DNA of 49,040 bases from Isochrysis galbana (taxonomy: Eukaryota; Haptophyta; Isochrysidales; Isochrysidaceae). This document shows positions 33,190 to 41,905 of this stretch, piece by piece. The notes beneath the pieces were generated by a model. The model worked only from the letters and a program-made list of their open reading frames with translations, made no database searches and was not told the DNA's origin. Each line of letters starts with the position of its first letter. Positions within the stretch are counted from its first letter, which is position 1. The stretch is from the NCBI GenBank assembly GCA_018136815.1, contig CM030934.1, positions 3,630,670 through 3,679,709 on the forward strand, written 5' to 3'. The translations under genes were made by a program, and so were the position numbers.

Positions 33190-33515
33190 GGCCGCCCCCC
33201 CGCGCGGGGGGGGGAGAGGCCAGCAGCTCGTCCGTCCGCGAGCGCCCAGCGGAGGGCTTCCCCCACGGCCCCCCCCCTCTCGCGAGGTGGGGCGAGCGGA
33301 GGGAGGCCTCATCAGCTTTCCCCCCGCGCGGAGAACGGCGGGCGGAGTCGTCCCCGGAGCCCTTTTCTCGAGGGGAATATTTCCCCCCGCGCGGGGAACG
33401 CTCGGCGGTCCTTCTTCCTGGTGCGTGGGCGGGCCTCTTGGCGGTCTCCCCGCGCCGGGGGGAAACTGCAGCTTCCTGACGGCGCCCCGCGGCGTTTTCC
33501 CCGCGCGGGGGACGA
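33190..33515. repeat. Cluster of C-run/CGCG/G-run palindromes
   Basis: At least four strong copies of a TTTCCCCGCGCGGGG-like inverted repeat, near 33193-33212, 33317-33335, 33379-33398 and 33494-33512. Weaker ones lie near 33270-33291, 33363-33376 and 33446-33464. Spacing is irregular (about 45-120 bp). Each can form a GC-only hairpin. Confidence 0.6.
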
Positions 33516-34517
33516 TCTGCGATTCCTGGAAATCGCCCGCGGCGTGGGACAGAGAAGACAGGCGGGCAGTTTTCTGCCACGATACAAGCGGGGAAGACGG
33601 GCAGTTATGCGAGGGGGAGATCGTATCTTGAACCGTCGAGATCGAATCTTCCCCATAGCAATGGCAGTCTTCCTGCTCGTGTTGAGCGAGTTGTGGAGAC
33701 CATGCCGGCCCGGGATGACCTTTCCGCGTGATGGCGTCCGAGGGGATTCGACGAGGATCGTCCTGCCCGGCGCCGTGGTGCAGAGCGGACGGCCGTTGCC
33801 TTCGCCGCACGACCCCCACAGCCGTAGAAGTAAGAGCTGAGGGGTGCTTGGAGTGATTCGATGTGGTAAAGTGTCCTTCCCACCCTTGAACTGGTGAATG
33901 CTTGCGGATCTGGTATCGGCCACCACTGAAGAATTTGTGTAGACTGACCATATTGTCCAGGTCCCACCAGTTGTGGGAACGTGTGGCCCGCTCGGCAGCC
34001 ACAAATTCGAAGGAAAGATTTTCATCGAATGCGTCGAGTCCATTCGATGATGTGTTGCACCCTTGAGCGTCGACGCGCGCGCTGGTGTCATGGAGATTGC
34101 GGTGACCTCTCGGCGGGGGTACCACGTTAGAACTTATAGCGTCGTATGACATCTTGTTAGCTAGCATTCCTAGCCACATACACCGGACGAGCCATGCGCC
34201 AACCGCGCACACCCCCATCGCGGGGTAGGGGCTCCGTTGCCGTCGAAGGGCTACGGTCCCGCAGCACTAAGGTTATACTAACACAACAATAAAACTCTGA
34301 CGCCTTTTGAATTCCATCGGGGATTCGAACAGTTACGCGAGTTCCGAGCCATTTGGCACAGAATATCGGAGACTACAAAAGTAGAGTACCAAAGCTAGTG
34401 GGACCGAGGCTGCGACGTTGCGACGTCTTGCGCAGGCAGGAGCTCCCTCTCCTGGACTTTCCTTTGACTTGACACACGCATGGTGGCAGCACGTGTGGGT
34501 CTAGCGGATCAGAGGAT

Positions 34518-35432
34518 ATGAGCACGCATTCACTGCCGTCGCTCACACCAACCGTCTTCAGCCGAGGTATGCGGGCTGAGTGGTCCGCCAAACACACCAG
34601 AGCAGACGATCTGTTCGGCGCATGCATTACGAACCTCGAGGGCGTGCTCTTCCACGGAGGAGAATACTACGTGGAAGTGAAGCGGAGGTCTATGCACAAT
34701 TGCGTCTCCACCATCGTCAGTCATGGCAAGTGCATCAATGGATTCGGCCGTGAGACCGATCAAAATGGCTTCTTCCACTTTGTCAGCTGCAGCGGCATCT
34801 TCTTACGGGTGGGCAAGATGGTGATGGACTACACGTGCCCCTCCTGGGTGGTGCATGCCACAGAAGACTATGAGATTCGCGTCCTGCGTCCGACAGGTGC
34901 GAGATACAAATTCAATTCGACACCCGACAACCTCTTTCATCGGCCCCTGCATCTCAAATGCGTTAGAGGTTGGTGCACGCCAGCCACCGTGTGCATTGAG
35001 GCGGACAAAGGAGTCTTTGACCCGTGGGAGCCTGGTGAAAGAATCAACCAGCCGGCGTATTGGAAAGCAGATCCACCGCAATTCGAGCACCAACTTCGGG
35101 CGCAAGGCTTCCGTACCGCCATCGTGTACTGGGTTGGCCACGTGCGCCCAATCTTGCAACAGTGCAGAGGCAACCACTCATGTGCACAAACGACCAAGGT
35201 GCTGGTGGACATGCGAGCTTATGGTGTGTCAGACGACTACTATCGTAATGGCTCCAAAATGGTCGCATGTCCGCCAGGGCACTCATATCATGTCGCCCAA
35301 AATGGTGTGATGCGCCCTTGTCTATGCGCCGAAGACGAGCGATTCTTGAACTGCAAGCAGCTAGAAACAACTCGTCATCCTGACGCTGAACTATGGGGGC
35401 CCTACGTACCCAATCTTACCACGTGGGCGTGA
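34518..35432 (+). CDS. Orphan protein, 304 aa, Cys-containing
   Basis: Open frame from ATG 34518 to a TGA at 35430. Composition is balanced, unlike the surrounding simple-sequence ORFs, with about 17 Cys spread along the chain and possible N-glycosylation sites (NST, NHS, NGS, NLT), as in an extracellular protein. No signal peptide follows this ATG and no pyrimidine tract precedes it, so the true start may lie in an upstream exon; a TTGCGCAG acceptor-like site lies at about 34425. No family recognised. It sits upstream of the SGNH-esterase and GT61 genes, which would fit a surface role, but that is conjecture. Confidence 0.5.
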   Translation: MSTHSLPSLTPTVFSRGMRAEWSAKHTRADDLFGACITNLEGVLFHGGEYYVEVKRRSMHNCVSTIVSHGKCINGFGRETDQNGFFHFVSCSGIFLRVGKMVMDYTCPSWVVHATEDYEIRVLRPTGARYKFNSTPDNLFHRPLHLKCVRGWCTPATVCIEADKGVFDPWEPGERINQPAYWKADPPQFEHQLRAQGFRTAIVYWVGHVRPILQQCRGNHSCAQTTKVLVDMRAYGVSDDYYRNGSKMVACPPGHSYHVAQNGVMRPCLCAEDERFLNCKQLETTRHPDAELWGPYVPNLTTWA

Positions 35433-37121
35433 ATCAGTTGCGAGCCTCGTAATGTTTAGCCGCCTCGTACATCAAGAGGTGTTGCAACGTGTTGGACGCC
35501 ACGTTCGCGATGCCCATGGCCCATTAGGCATTAGGGCCAGGTCAATCACTCTTTACACGTTGCTTAATGCAAGTATGGGGTGGCTGCTCGATAATGAAAA
35601 TAGAAGATCTGCGCGTTAGAACCACTACTGCCACTTTAAAAATCTGAAGGTTCAGGGCTAGACACCTATTCCTAGACTAGTATCTAGTATCTTCTATATC
35701 TTCTACCTCCCATCCTCAACTAAGTTTATACTTAGTTCGCCCATGGGCCATGGGGGGCACGAGCCCTCTCTCTCCACTCCTCCCCTGCTCTAGGGGGGAA
35801 ACCACCCACCCTCCTAGCATGCCTGATGCCTGATGGATTGCCAAGAGCACACTGCCCTGCTAACCCATTCCTCTCCTCACTCCTCACAGGCCCGCCTGAC
35901 TCGCCCGCCCTGGCCTGTCGTCTGTCGTTTGTCGTGGCCAGCCCATTGCTCTGACCAACCCCTCCTCCGCCTCCCCCTAGGACCCTGATGAGGACCCCCC
36001 AGCCACCAGCCAGCTACTTATGCTGCTGAGGCCGCAGAGGTCGCCAGTTGAGCGCCCGAAGTGAGTGGTGTCGCAGATTTGGCAACCAGTGGTGAGTCAG
36101 GCGCTCTCCGGCTGGGCTCCTTCAGAAGGCGAAGGCTTAGTGTCCCGCATTCCCAGTGTTGCGGGAGTGCTGCAGCTTACGAGAGTGCTGCAGCGAGCGA
36201 CGAACGGCCCGGATGCTGCCGGGGCAGCAGAGGTGGCGCTACAACACCTACTGTCGGCCGGCTCTTAACGCCTGCTATCCGACATCGCCCCTTTTCCCTC
36301 ATCTCCTCCTCTTCTGCCTTCCCCCCATCGTTAATTTGTCTTCGAACTATCCGTAAACTGATAGGGTCACATGGAGCGCGCGCCGCTCACCGCTTGTTTA
36401 CGGCATATCAACGGGAGGACACCCCGCGCGGCAAGCAAACACCGCGAAAGTGCGGCAGCGGACGAAGAAAGGCCGAAGGGCGGGGGCCGAGACCCCCCGG
36501 GGACAATATGAGAAAGTATAGAAGCCGATTTACGTTCGTCTGCCACAGGAACACCCAGCAACAGGTCTGCCCCAGCCCGCCCCTTGCGCTGCTTGGCCCG
36601 TCGTAGTGCACGCGCCCCCCCCCCCCCCCCCCGATACCGATACCAATAAAGACAAAGGAATGAAGGGGGTAGTGTAAAGGGAGTGAGTGTTCTGGGGTAT
36701 AGGCGATGGCGTGAGTCGGTACCGTGAGTGCGTGGTCTTTATAGCTAGCGGTAGTAGCCTGAATCTTTAGAAGTTTTCTTTTGACACCGCCTTCTCCTCT
36801 GCTGACTGCTGACGGCTGACGGGCTTCAGCCCGTCAGCGCGTCACCGCCGCGCCTACCGCCGGCTTCGCTCCCTCCTCATTGCCCTCAGACCCAATGGCC
36901 AATGGGCATTCATTGGCAATGGTCAATGGATGGGTCTGCCGCCCAATTCGCGGAATCAATTCGTGAGACTGCGGGAGGCGGGAGGGCATGCACCTACATG
37001 AACATGACGAAGGAGGACATGACGACATCTGCGCGGCGGCGGCGGCGGGGCGGGGCGCGGGGGGCGGGGGCGGGCGGCGGCCGGGGAACTGGCTTTTGAC
37101 GCCCGAGAGGCGATAAGATAC
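35433..37121. other. Intergenic DNA
   Basis: No supported gene in about 1.7 kb. At about 35611 a GCGTTAGAACCACTACTGCC phrase resembles one end of retroposon family S and may be a short relic. A C run of about 18 lies at 36615-36632. R2 copy 2 is at 36798-36905. A (CGG)n-like stretch lies at 37033-37080. Confidence 0.4.
36798..36905 (+). repeat. Dispersed repeat R2 with hairpin, copy 2
   Basis: Homologous to 19445-19550. The 24-nt hairpin (10-bp arms GCTGACGGGC, loop TTCA) is identical and lies at 36815-36838; the following CTCATTGCCCTCAG block is shared. Here it is extended by several CCAATGG/CCATTG words (36892-36927). Confidence 0.7.
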
Positions 37122-37164
37122 TACACTACAATTATACATTCAAACTATTGTTATAGTTTGAACT

Positions 37165-37992
37165 ATGGAGCGTGCCGCGACCGCTCCCAAGCCCCAGGCG
37201 ACCCTCGCCACCGCGCCCCACTTGGGACGCCCCATGCCGCCCGAGGCGGCTCGTCAGAAAGCCCTCTCAGAGCCCATCCAACCCATCCAAACCACACCCG
37301 CGCAAGCGCGCGGGGTGGCGAGCACTGGCACCGAAAAGGTTGCCACCATGGCTCTGCGCATCATGCAGGGGGTCTTTGAGACCCCCTCCTACAGTGGGAA
37401 ACCTTCCCACCCCAAGAGCACCTCATGTGGGAGGGTAGCTCAGCTGCCCTCCCCATGGTGGAAACCTCTACCATCAGTGCACCCAACATGGGAGGGCACT
37501 TCACAACCATCAACCCCATACGGAGAGCACCCCATGCCTCTGTTTTCCAACTTGTTGACACAATTCTCGTCTTCACCCCACTCTTGTGGGCCACTAGTAC
37601 CAATCACTCAGTGCCCTGCCTTGGGCCCTCTTTCAACACTAGACTCCCTCTCCCACTCCCCCTTCACACTTCAACCAACCCAAACAGCACGAACCCCCCC
37701 GCCCTCTGTTCAAAGCACCAAAAATTTCAATTCAAGACACATGTTGATACACTATACACTTCCCATTTTCACCCCGCGCTTGTGGGCCACAAGTACCTAC
37801 AACCCAGTGCCCTGCCTTGGGCCCTCTTTCAACACTTCACTCCATCTCCCATTCCCTCATCCCACTACAACCAACCCAAGAAGCACAAACCTCCTCGCCC
37901 TCGGTTTCAAACACCAAAAATTTCGACTCAAGACCAGAGGGAGGACATGTCTTGAGGCGGCGTCGCTGCCCATGCCTAGCGCAAGGGTATAG
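37165..37992 (+). CDS. ORF of retroelement family M (ORF1/gag-like candidate), 275 aa
   Basis: Open frame starting MERAATAPKPQATLATAPHL 25 bases after the element's 5' end. The chain is rich in Pro, Ser and Thr and has no recognisable enzyme domain. Its second half contains an imperfect duplication with a period of 196 nt (about 37572-37743 and 37768-37935), each with a CPALGPLSTLDSLSH or CLGPSFNTSLHLPF type core and an HQKF/TKNF end. The first 15-20 residues recur in two other fragments in this window, so this N-terminus is a family feature. Whether it is translated is unknown. Confidence 0.5.
   Translation: MERAATAPKPQATLATAPHLGRPMPPEAARQKALSEPIQPIQTTPAQARGVASTGTEKVATMALRIMQGVFETPSYSGKPSHPKSTSCGRVAQLPSPWWKPLPSVHPTWEGTSQPSTPYGEHPMPLFSNLLTQFSSSPHSCGPLVPITQCPALGPLSTLDSLSHSPFTLQPTQTARTPPPSVQSTKNFNSRHMLIHYTLPIFTPRLWATSTYNPVPCLGPSFNTSLHLPFPHPTTTNPRSTNLLALGFKHQKFRLKTRGRTCLEAASLPMPSARV
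37572..37935 (+). repeat. 196-bp-period duplication within retroelement M
   Basis: Both copies share TTGTGGGCCAC, GTGCCCTGCCTTGGGCCCTC plus TTTCAACA, CAACCAACCCAA and CACCAAAAATTTC. They differ by substitutions and short indels, and the frame differs after the first copy. Confidence 0.75.
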
Positions 37993-38306
37993 CGCCTCCA
38001 CTCAAACATCTCCTTCCCCAAAGCTCCTCTTTGAGGAGTTGCTCCTCACCCTCCCATTAGGCCCCCTTGCCTGCGAGACCAGAACAGGATCCTGGCGTGG
38101 GGGGCTGTTTGAGTGTGGAGGGAGGGGTGCTCCGGCTAGCGCAGGTAGTAAGCTAGTGAAGAGCTGGGTGGCATAAGGGGGAAGGGTGCTTGCGCTCGCC
38201 GCGGCAGGGAGTCCTGTCTTGTGTGCGCGCTAGTCCCGTTCCTTTGCCGCGCCGCGACCCATAAAAATTTGTTAAAAATTTAAAATTTACACTACAATTA
38301 TACATT

Positions 38307-38623
38307 AAGATTAAGAAAACAGTATAGAACCTGAACCTAGTACTACTAAATAGAAATAGTAGCAAGACCGCACGGCTTCTAAGAAAAAGAAACCCAACAT
38401 AAGAAACCATCTATCGGCTTATGTAGATAATGAAGAAGGCAAACATCCCTGTCTTCTTAATGGTGCACCCTTACTGTAGTAGTGTAGTAGGCCGTCGTCG
38501 AAAAATAAAACATTGTACCGCCGACACCAGCCTCCACCGACATCGGCAGTTGCAGTGGTTCTAAATTCAGGTACTCCGTACATTATAATCTCACTATCAC
38601 GCCGGACATTCTTGCTCGAGCGC
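38307..38623. other. Intergenic spacer
   Basis: About 320 bp of AT-richer DNA between the right TSD of element M and the pyrimidine tract of the next gene. No gene seen. Confidence 0.45.
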
Positions 38624-38730
38624 CGCTCTCTCCCTGTCCCCCCCCCCCCCACCCCACCCCTCTTCCTCTCTCTCCCTCCCTCCCTCCCTCCCCCCCCCTC
38701 CCCCCCCTCTCTCCCTCTCTCTCTCTCTTC
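38624..38730 (+). promoter_or_regulatory. Pyrimidine tract before the SGNH-esterase gene
   Basis: About 107 nt of almost pure C/T on the coding strand, running directly into ATG 38731 (ending CTCTCTCTCTCTTC). It is one of the clearest examples of the start-site tract in the window. Confidence 0.5.
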
Positions 38731-40872
38731 ATGGCGGAGCCTCTCGTCACCTCGCAACTCACCTATGCGCTGCAGAGGGCTCAGGCGGCGGTGGCTGTGC
38801 TGAAGGAGGACCTCCTCGCCGCGCAATCGAGCGATGCGTACAACCTCAGCCACCGCTTCTTCTCTCTCGAGCCGCTGCCCACGGTGGGCTGGGGGATCAC
38901 TTCGGCCTTCCCGGGGCTCTGCAGAGACAAGGTGAGAGGAGATGGGGGTTGGGCGTAAGGGTGGGGACACGGGCGGAGGCAGCGTGGAAGAGAGGGGAGG
39001 TCTATCTGACCACAGAGGAGAGGCAGTTTTCCGCAGGCTTCACGGAGATGGAGGGGAAGGGCTGGGGCTGGTGGAGAGGCCATCGGCGGCAGCGGGCGAT
39101 CTCCTCTAACGGACGTGCCTCGCGGCCATCGAGGTCGAATCGAGCAATGACTCCAGACTCCTTGACGCAAGTAGGAGGCGGGCTCCGTGTTCCACACAAC
39201 GCTGTACGCCGCCAAGCCCAAACATGAGACATGGCTCGGAAAGTTCGATCTTCATCGGCGCCAGCCGGCGGAGTGGGCACCTGTCGGGCTGCCGATTGCC
39301 TCAACCCTACAGGTCGCCTGCCCCAGTCGGTCTAAGGCGGTGCCGCTGTGGCTGAGTCCTCAGGCGATCCAGATGGCGGCAGCACTCACCAAAAGTCGAG
39401 CACTTTGTGCTGTGGTCCGTGTGGAGGCGATCAACCTGCCGCTCGATGATGTGACTCGCAGCTTTGCGTCCAGAGAGGCGATGTCTGACTATGGATGCCG
39501 TAGGTTGGCAGTCCCCAGCGGGCTCGAGCAGGAACCTCTTCCACCCAGCTGTCTCTACATCAACGCGCCTGATCTCCAATCGGCAAGTTCGTTGGCGAGC
39601 ACACTATGCAACCCTCGACGCAACGCTACGGGTGGCAAAGAAGTTTTCCCAGTATCGAGAGATGCCTCTCTCGTGGAGCATGAGGTAGCTGGGGCCACGT
39701 CTTTGAATCATGACTTGGCAGTGGCAAATCTCGTCCCACGAATCTGCCGCCACGCCGAGCGCTCACATTACCATGCTCGGAAGGTAGAGAGCGGCTCTCA
39801 GCAGCGGCCTCGCTGGTTGCGCATCATGGGCGACAGTGTGACTTGGAATCTGGTTCCACTCATAAGGCAGGTAGGTGCTATAAGACAGGTAGAAGCTAGC
39901 AGTAAGCTAAAAATTGTGGTGGCCGCCGCACGAACACCTCACACAGCCAACACCTCATGAAGTCAATCAGTCGGTACATCGCCCGAATTCAATCTCCCGG
40001 TGCTCCAATTTTACGCTTGCATAGCAACACCGGTAAAGCTCTCGGAGACGCTTGTGTAGCGGCTCGCTCGTGCAGGGGCGCCTTCACAAGCTCGAGTCCT
40101 CCTATCATGTGCGCTCCCTCCGCAGGCCTTCCCTTTGTTTCAAGCCAACATTGCTATCGCACACGAGCACAGAAAGACTGGCCCTCCTCGTTACGTGGCT
40201 TGGACAAACGCCAACAAGAGCGTCTTGATAACGTACGAATACTACGCAGATGACGGCCAAGGTCCACGGGCAAGAGTTGCTGGTCCACTAGGTGCGCGCG
40301 CTTATTGCACACTATTCCCACACAATTTACACGCCCCTACACCATTGGGCGTCAGTCTTCTGATGGGCCAATGTTCCCGGTCCACAGCAACCTCAGCAGC
40401 ACCAAATCTCCCCGAGACCTTGTTGCACCTACTGGTTCAAGCGGGGGCGCCTATGGTGTACTTCTCTTTCGGTTCGCACGCCCCGAACGTCGGCGGAGAT
40501 GCTACTGCGGAAGAACGTTTCCGCAGCGGGATCGAAGTGTTGTTGCAACATCTTCCGAACGAATCGCGCATCCTACTTGCACTCGAGACGGCCCGGGGGC
40601 TCGGTGTGCCTTCACGCTTCTCGCCAATAGGCGCCTCATGCCAAGGTACAAATACACGCGTACGAGCACGGGGCCTTGCAGCAGCGCGCGCACTCAATGC
40701 CGCCTGCATCCGATACCCTCTACGTTGTGGCGTCGTCGACCTTTTCTCTGGATCACTGCCCTACATATTCAACTCCACCATGTTCAAGCGTGGCGATCCC
40801 GTCCACCCAAAGCACCCTCACGATTGGGTAAAGGCGCCACTCGCAACAGCGTTCCGTGAGCTGTTGTTTTAG
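38731..40872 (+). CDS. SGNH/PC-esterase-like hydrolase
   Basis: Three exons, 38731-38931, 39175-39870 and 40126-40872, joined by phase-0 GT-AG introns of 243 and 255 nt, give 547 codons. Motifs: GDSVTWNL with nucleophile-type Ser about residue 288; a mid-chain block YFSFGSHAPN (about 411-420); and DPVHP (about 523-527), which supplies the Asp and His of a Ser-Asp-His triad. This order matches the GDS...DxxH layout of the SGNH/PC-esterase superfamily (the plant TBL/PMR5 and CASD1 group), whose members add or remove acetyl groups on surface glycans. Exon 2 upstream of GDS is unconserved. No signal peptide or membrane anchor is obvious at the N-terminus. Assignment rests on motif order, so the substrate is open. 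Confidence 0.68.
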
Positions 40873-41004
40873 TTGCGGCGAGAGCTGCGGACATCTATAT
40901 GAGTCAAAGTTTTAGAACATGTTTTGTGCTACAACGTACCCCTTCCTTACAAGTACAGAGATTGTCATGATGTGTACGCCCTAATTGTCATTCATGTGTA
41001 CGCC
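40873..41004. other. Short spacer
   Basis: Contains a near-duplication of CATGTGTACGCCCTA-like text at about 40970-41008 and nothing coding. Confidence 0.35.
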
Positions 41005-41697
41005 CTAGGAAACTGTGCCTAAATTGTGCATTGTGCCAGCCCATGCGGAGGGTGCTTGAATAGCTGACTTGTCGGCCCGCGCCGAAGGCCGAAGGTCGCG
41101 TTCCGTCGCTCCGTCGCATATAAGGCAGGCTTGTTGGTGTGAGACGCAAATTCCTCCTTTTGGTTGCTTCCCGGGGGGTCCGGCGCTCGCGCGCGGGAAC
41201 GCGCAGACGATCGTGCACACGCCATCCTTCCAAGCGTTTGGGTAGTCGTGCGAGCGGTTGCACGCCTTGCCCATGATGTTCATGGGGCATTTCCCGTTAG
41301 GGAAACGTTTGCATAACTGCATAATTCCGGTGCGTTCGGGTTCATAGCCGCTCTTGGTTGGACGGTCTTCTTTGGAGGCGCCGTGCGCTTACGCTCCTCG
41401 CGCTCAAGGCGCGCGGCTTTCTCCTCCGCGCACACGCAGATGCGCAAAGGTGGTTGGAACGCTAGGGCGTATCCTTTGTTGTAGCCCTTGCAGCCCTTGG
41501 GCCCCGCGTGGATGGCGCTTAGGTTCTTGATGTCGGCCCGCCGAGCTCGCGACAGTTGCGGACGGCGTACTCGATGGGGTATGGGGTAGGGGGCTCCGTT
41601 GATGGTGAGGAGGATCTTGCGTGGAAAGTCGAACGAGGCGAACGAGCCTTGCTTGGGGGTCACGTAGAGGAGGTAAACCTCCTTCTTGCCTTGACGG
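41005..41697 (-). pseudogene. Frameshifted zinc-finger gag/ORF1-like remnant
   Basis: Two minus-strand frames read as pieces of one protein. The first (from about 41697 to 41312) includes KKEVYLLYVTPKQGSFASF, INGAPYPIP and SAIHAGPKGCKGYNKGYALA, then a basic stretch. The second (41322-41005) begins with a CCCH-type arrangement, C-x7-C-x8-C-x3-H (KRFPNGK, PMNIMGKA, NRSH), followed by further Cys. The switch coincides with an 8-bp imperfect tandem duplication at 41309-41324 (TTGCATAA CTGCATAA on the plus strand). The upstream side is cut by a stop and by a plus-oriented repeat fragment beginning at about 41698. Zinc-finger and basic composition fit a nucleic-acid-binding gag or LINE ORF1 product; the family link is inferred. 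Confidence 0.5.
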
Positions 41698-41760
41698 ATT
41701 GGAGGTTACGGATGGAACAGGAGGGACCGGACGGGACGGAAGGTAGGCGGCGAGGCCGCG
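41698..41760 (+). mobile_element. Fragment shared with the right-edge retroelement
   Basis: GATTGGAGGTTACGGATGGA and the following 40 bases match 48717-48780 apart from small indels. It abuts the zinc-finger remnant in opposite orientation, so two retroelement fragments are joined head to head here. Confidence 0.65.
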
Positions 41761-41905
41761 TTCCATCGAATATGGGACAGACTTGTTTGAGCCATCGACT
41801 GTCCCCACCCCTGCGGCGCACCTGTGCAGTGTAAACTTAGTATATAAGTATAGTTTAAAGTTAGTATACATCCTGTCCAACATCAGGTTCAAATCAGCTC
41901 TTGGT

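Larger units (their letters stand above)
32985..34517. other. Region with a third TIR-element end and palindrome cluster, no supported gene
   Basis: A G-rich GATGGGG-type minisatellite lies at about 32988-33060, then a transposon terminus at 33122 and the palindrome cluster. A 359-codon minus-strand ORF (34218-33139) spans the palindromes. Its C-terminal third is a degenerate Pro/Arg/Ala/Gly repeat mirroring them, and the N-terminal part has no recognisable domain, so it is not called as a gene. Confidence 0.4.
37122..38306 (+). mobile_element. Non-LTR-like retroelement family M with 19-bp TSDs
   Basis: A perfect 19-bp duplication, TACACTACAATTATACATT, flanks the insert (37122-37140 and 38288-38306); the element is 37141-38287 (1147 bp). 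It starts CAAACTATTGTTATAGTTTG, a small inverted repeat just before an ATG, and ends in an A/T tail with repeated AAATTT words. Long TSDs, an ORF close to the 5' end and an A/T-rich 3' tail fit target-primed reverse transcription. No reverse transcriptase is encoded, so the copy is non-autonomous or internally deleted. Related 5' ends occur at about 21430 (minus) and 48525 (plus). Confidence 0.8.

Noticed and set aside
33190-33515. CRISPR-like array of palindromic repeats
   Set aside because: Repeats are degenerate, spacing varies from about 45 to 120 bp, there are no cas genes, and the sequence is eukaryotic.
33139-34218. 359-codon minus-strand ORF as a gene
   Set aside because: The C-terminal part is the translation of the palindrome cluster and ends inside a transposon terminus; the remainder shows no recognisable family.
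34300-34370. tRNA-like GGATTCGAAC word
   Set aside because: On either strand the expected T-stem does not pair and no acceptor or anticodon arm can be folded around it.
36358-36520. ATGGAGCGCGCGCCG start as a further copy of retroelement family M
   Set aside because: Only about 15 bases match, the following codons differ and the conserved 5' inverted repeat is absent.
37141-38287. LTR retrotransposon reading of element M
   Set aside because: No direct terminal repeats inside the 19-bp duplications, and the 3' end is a simple A/T tail.
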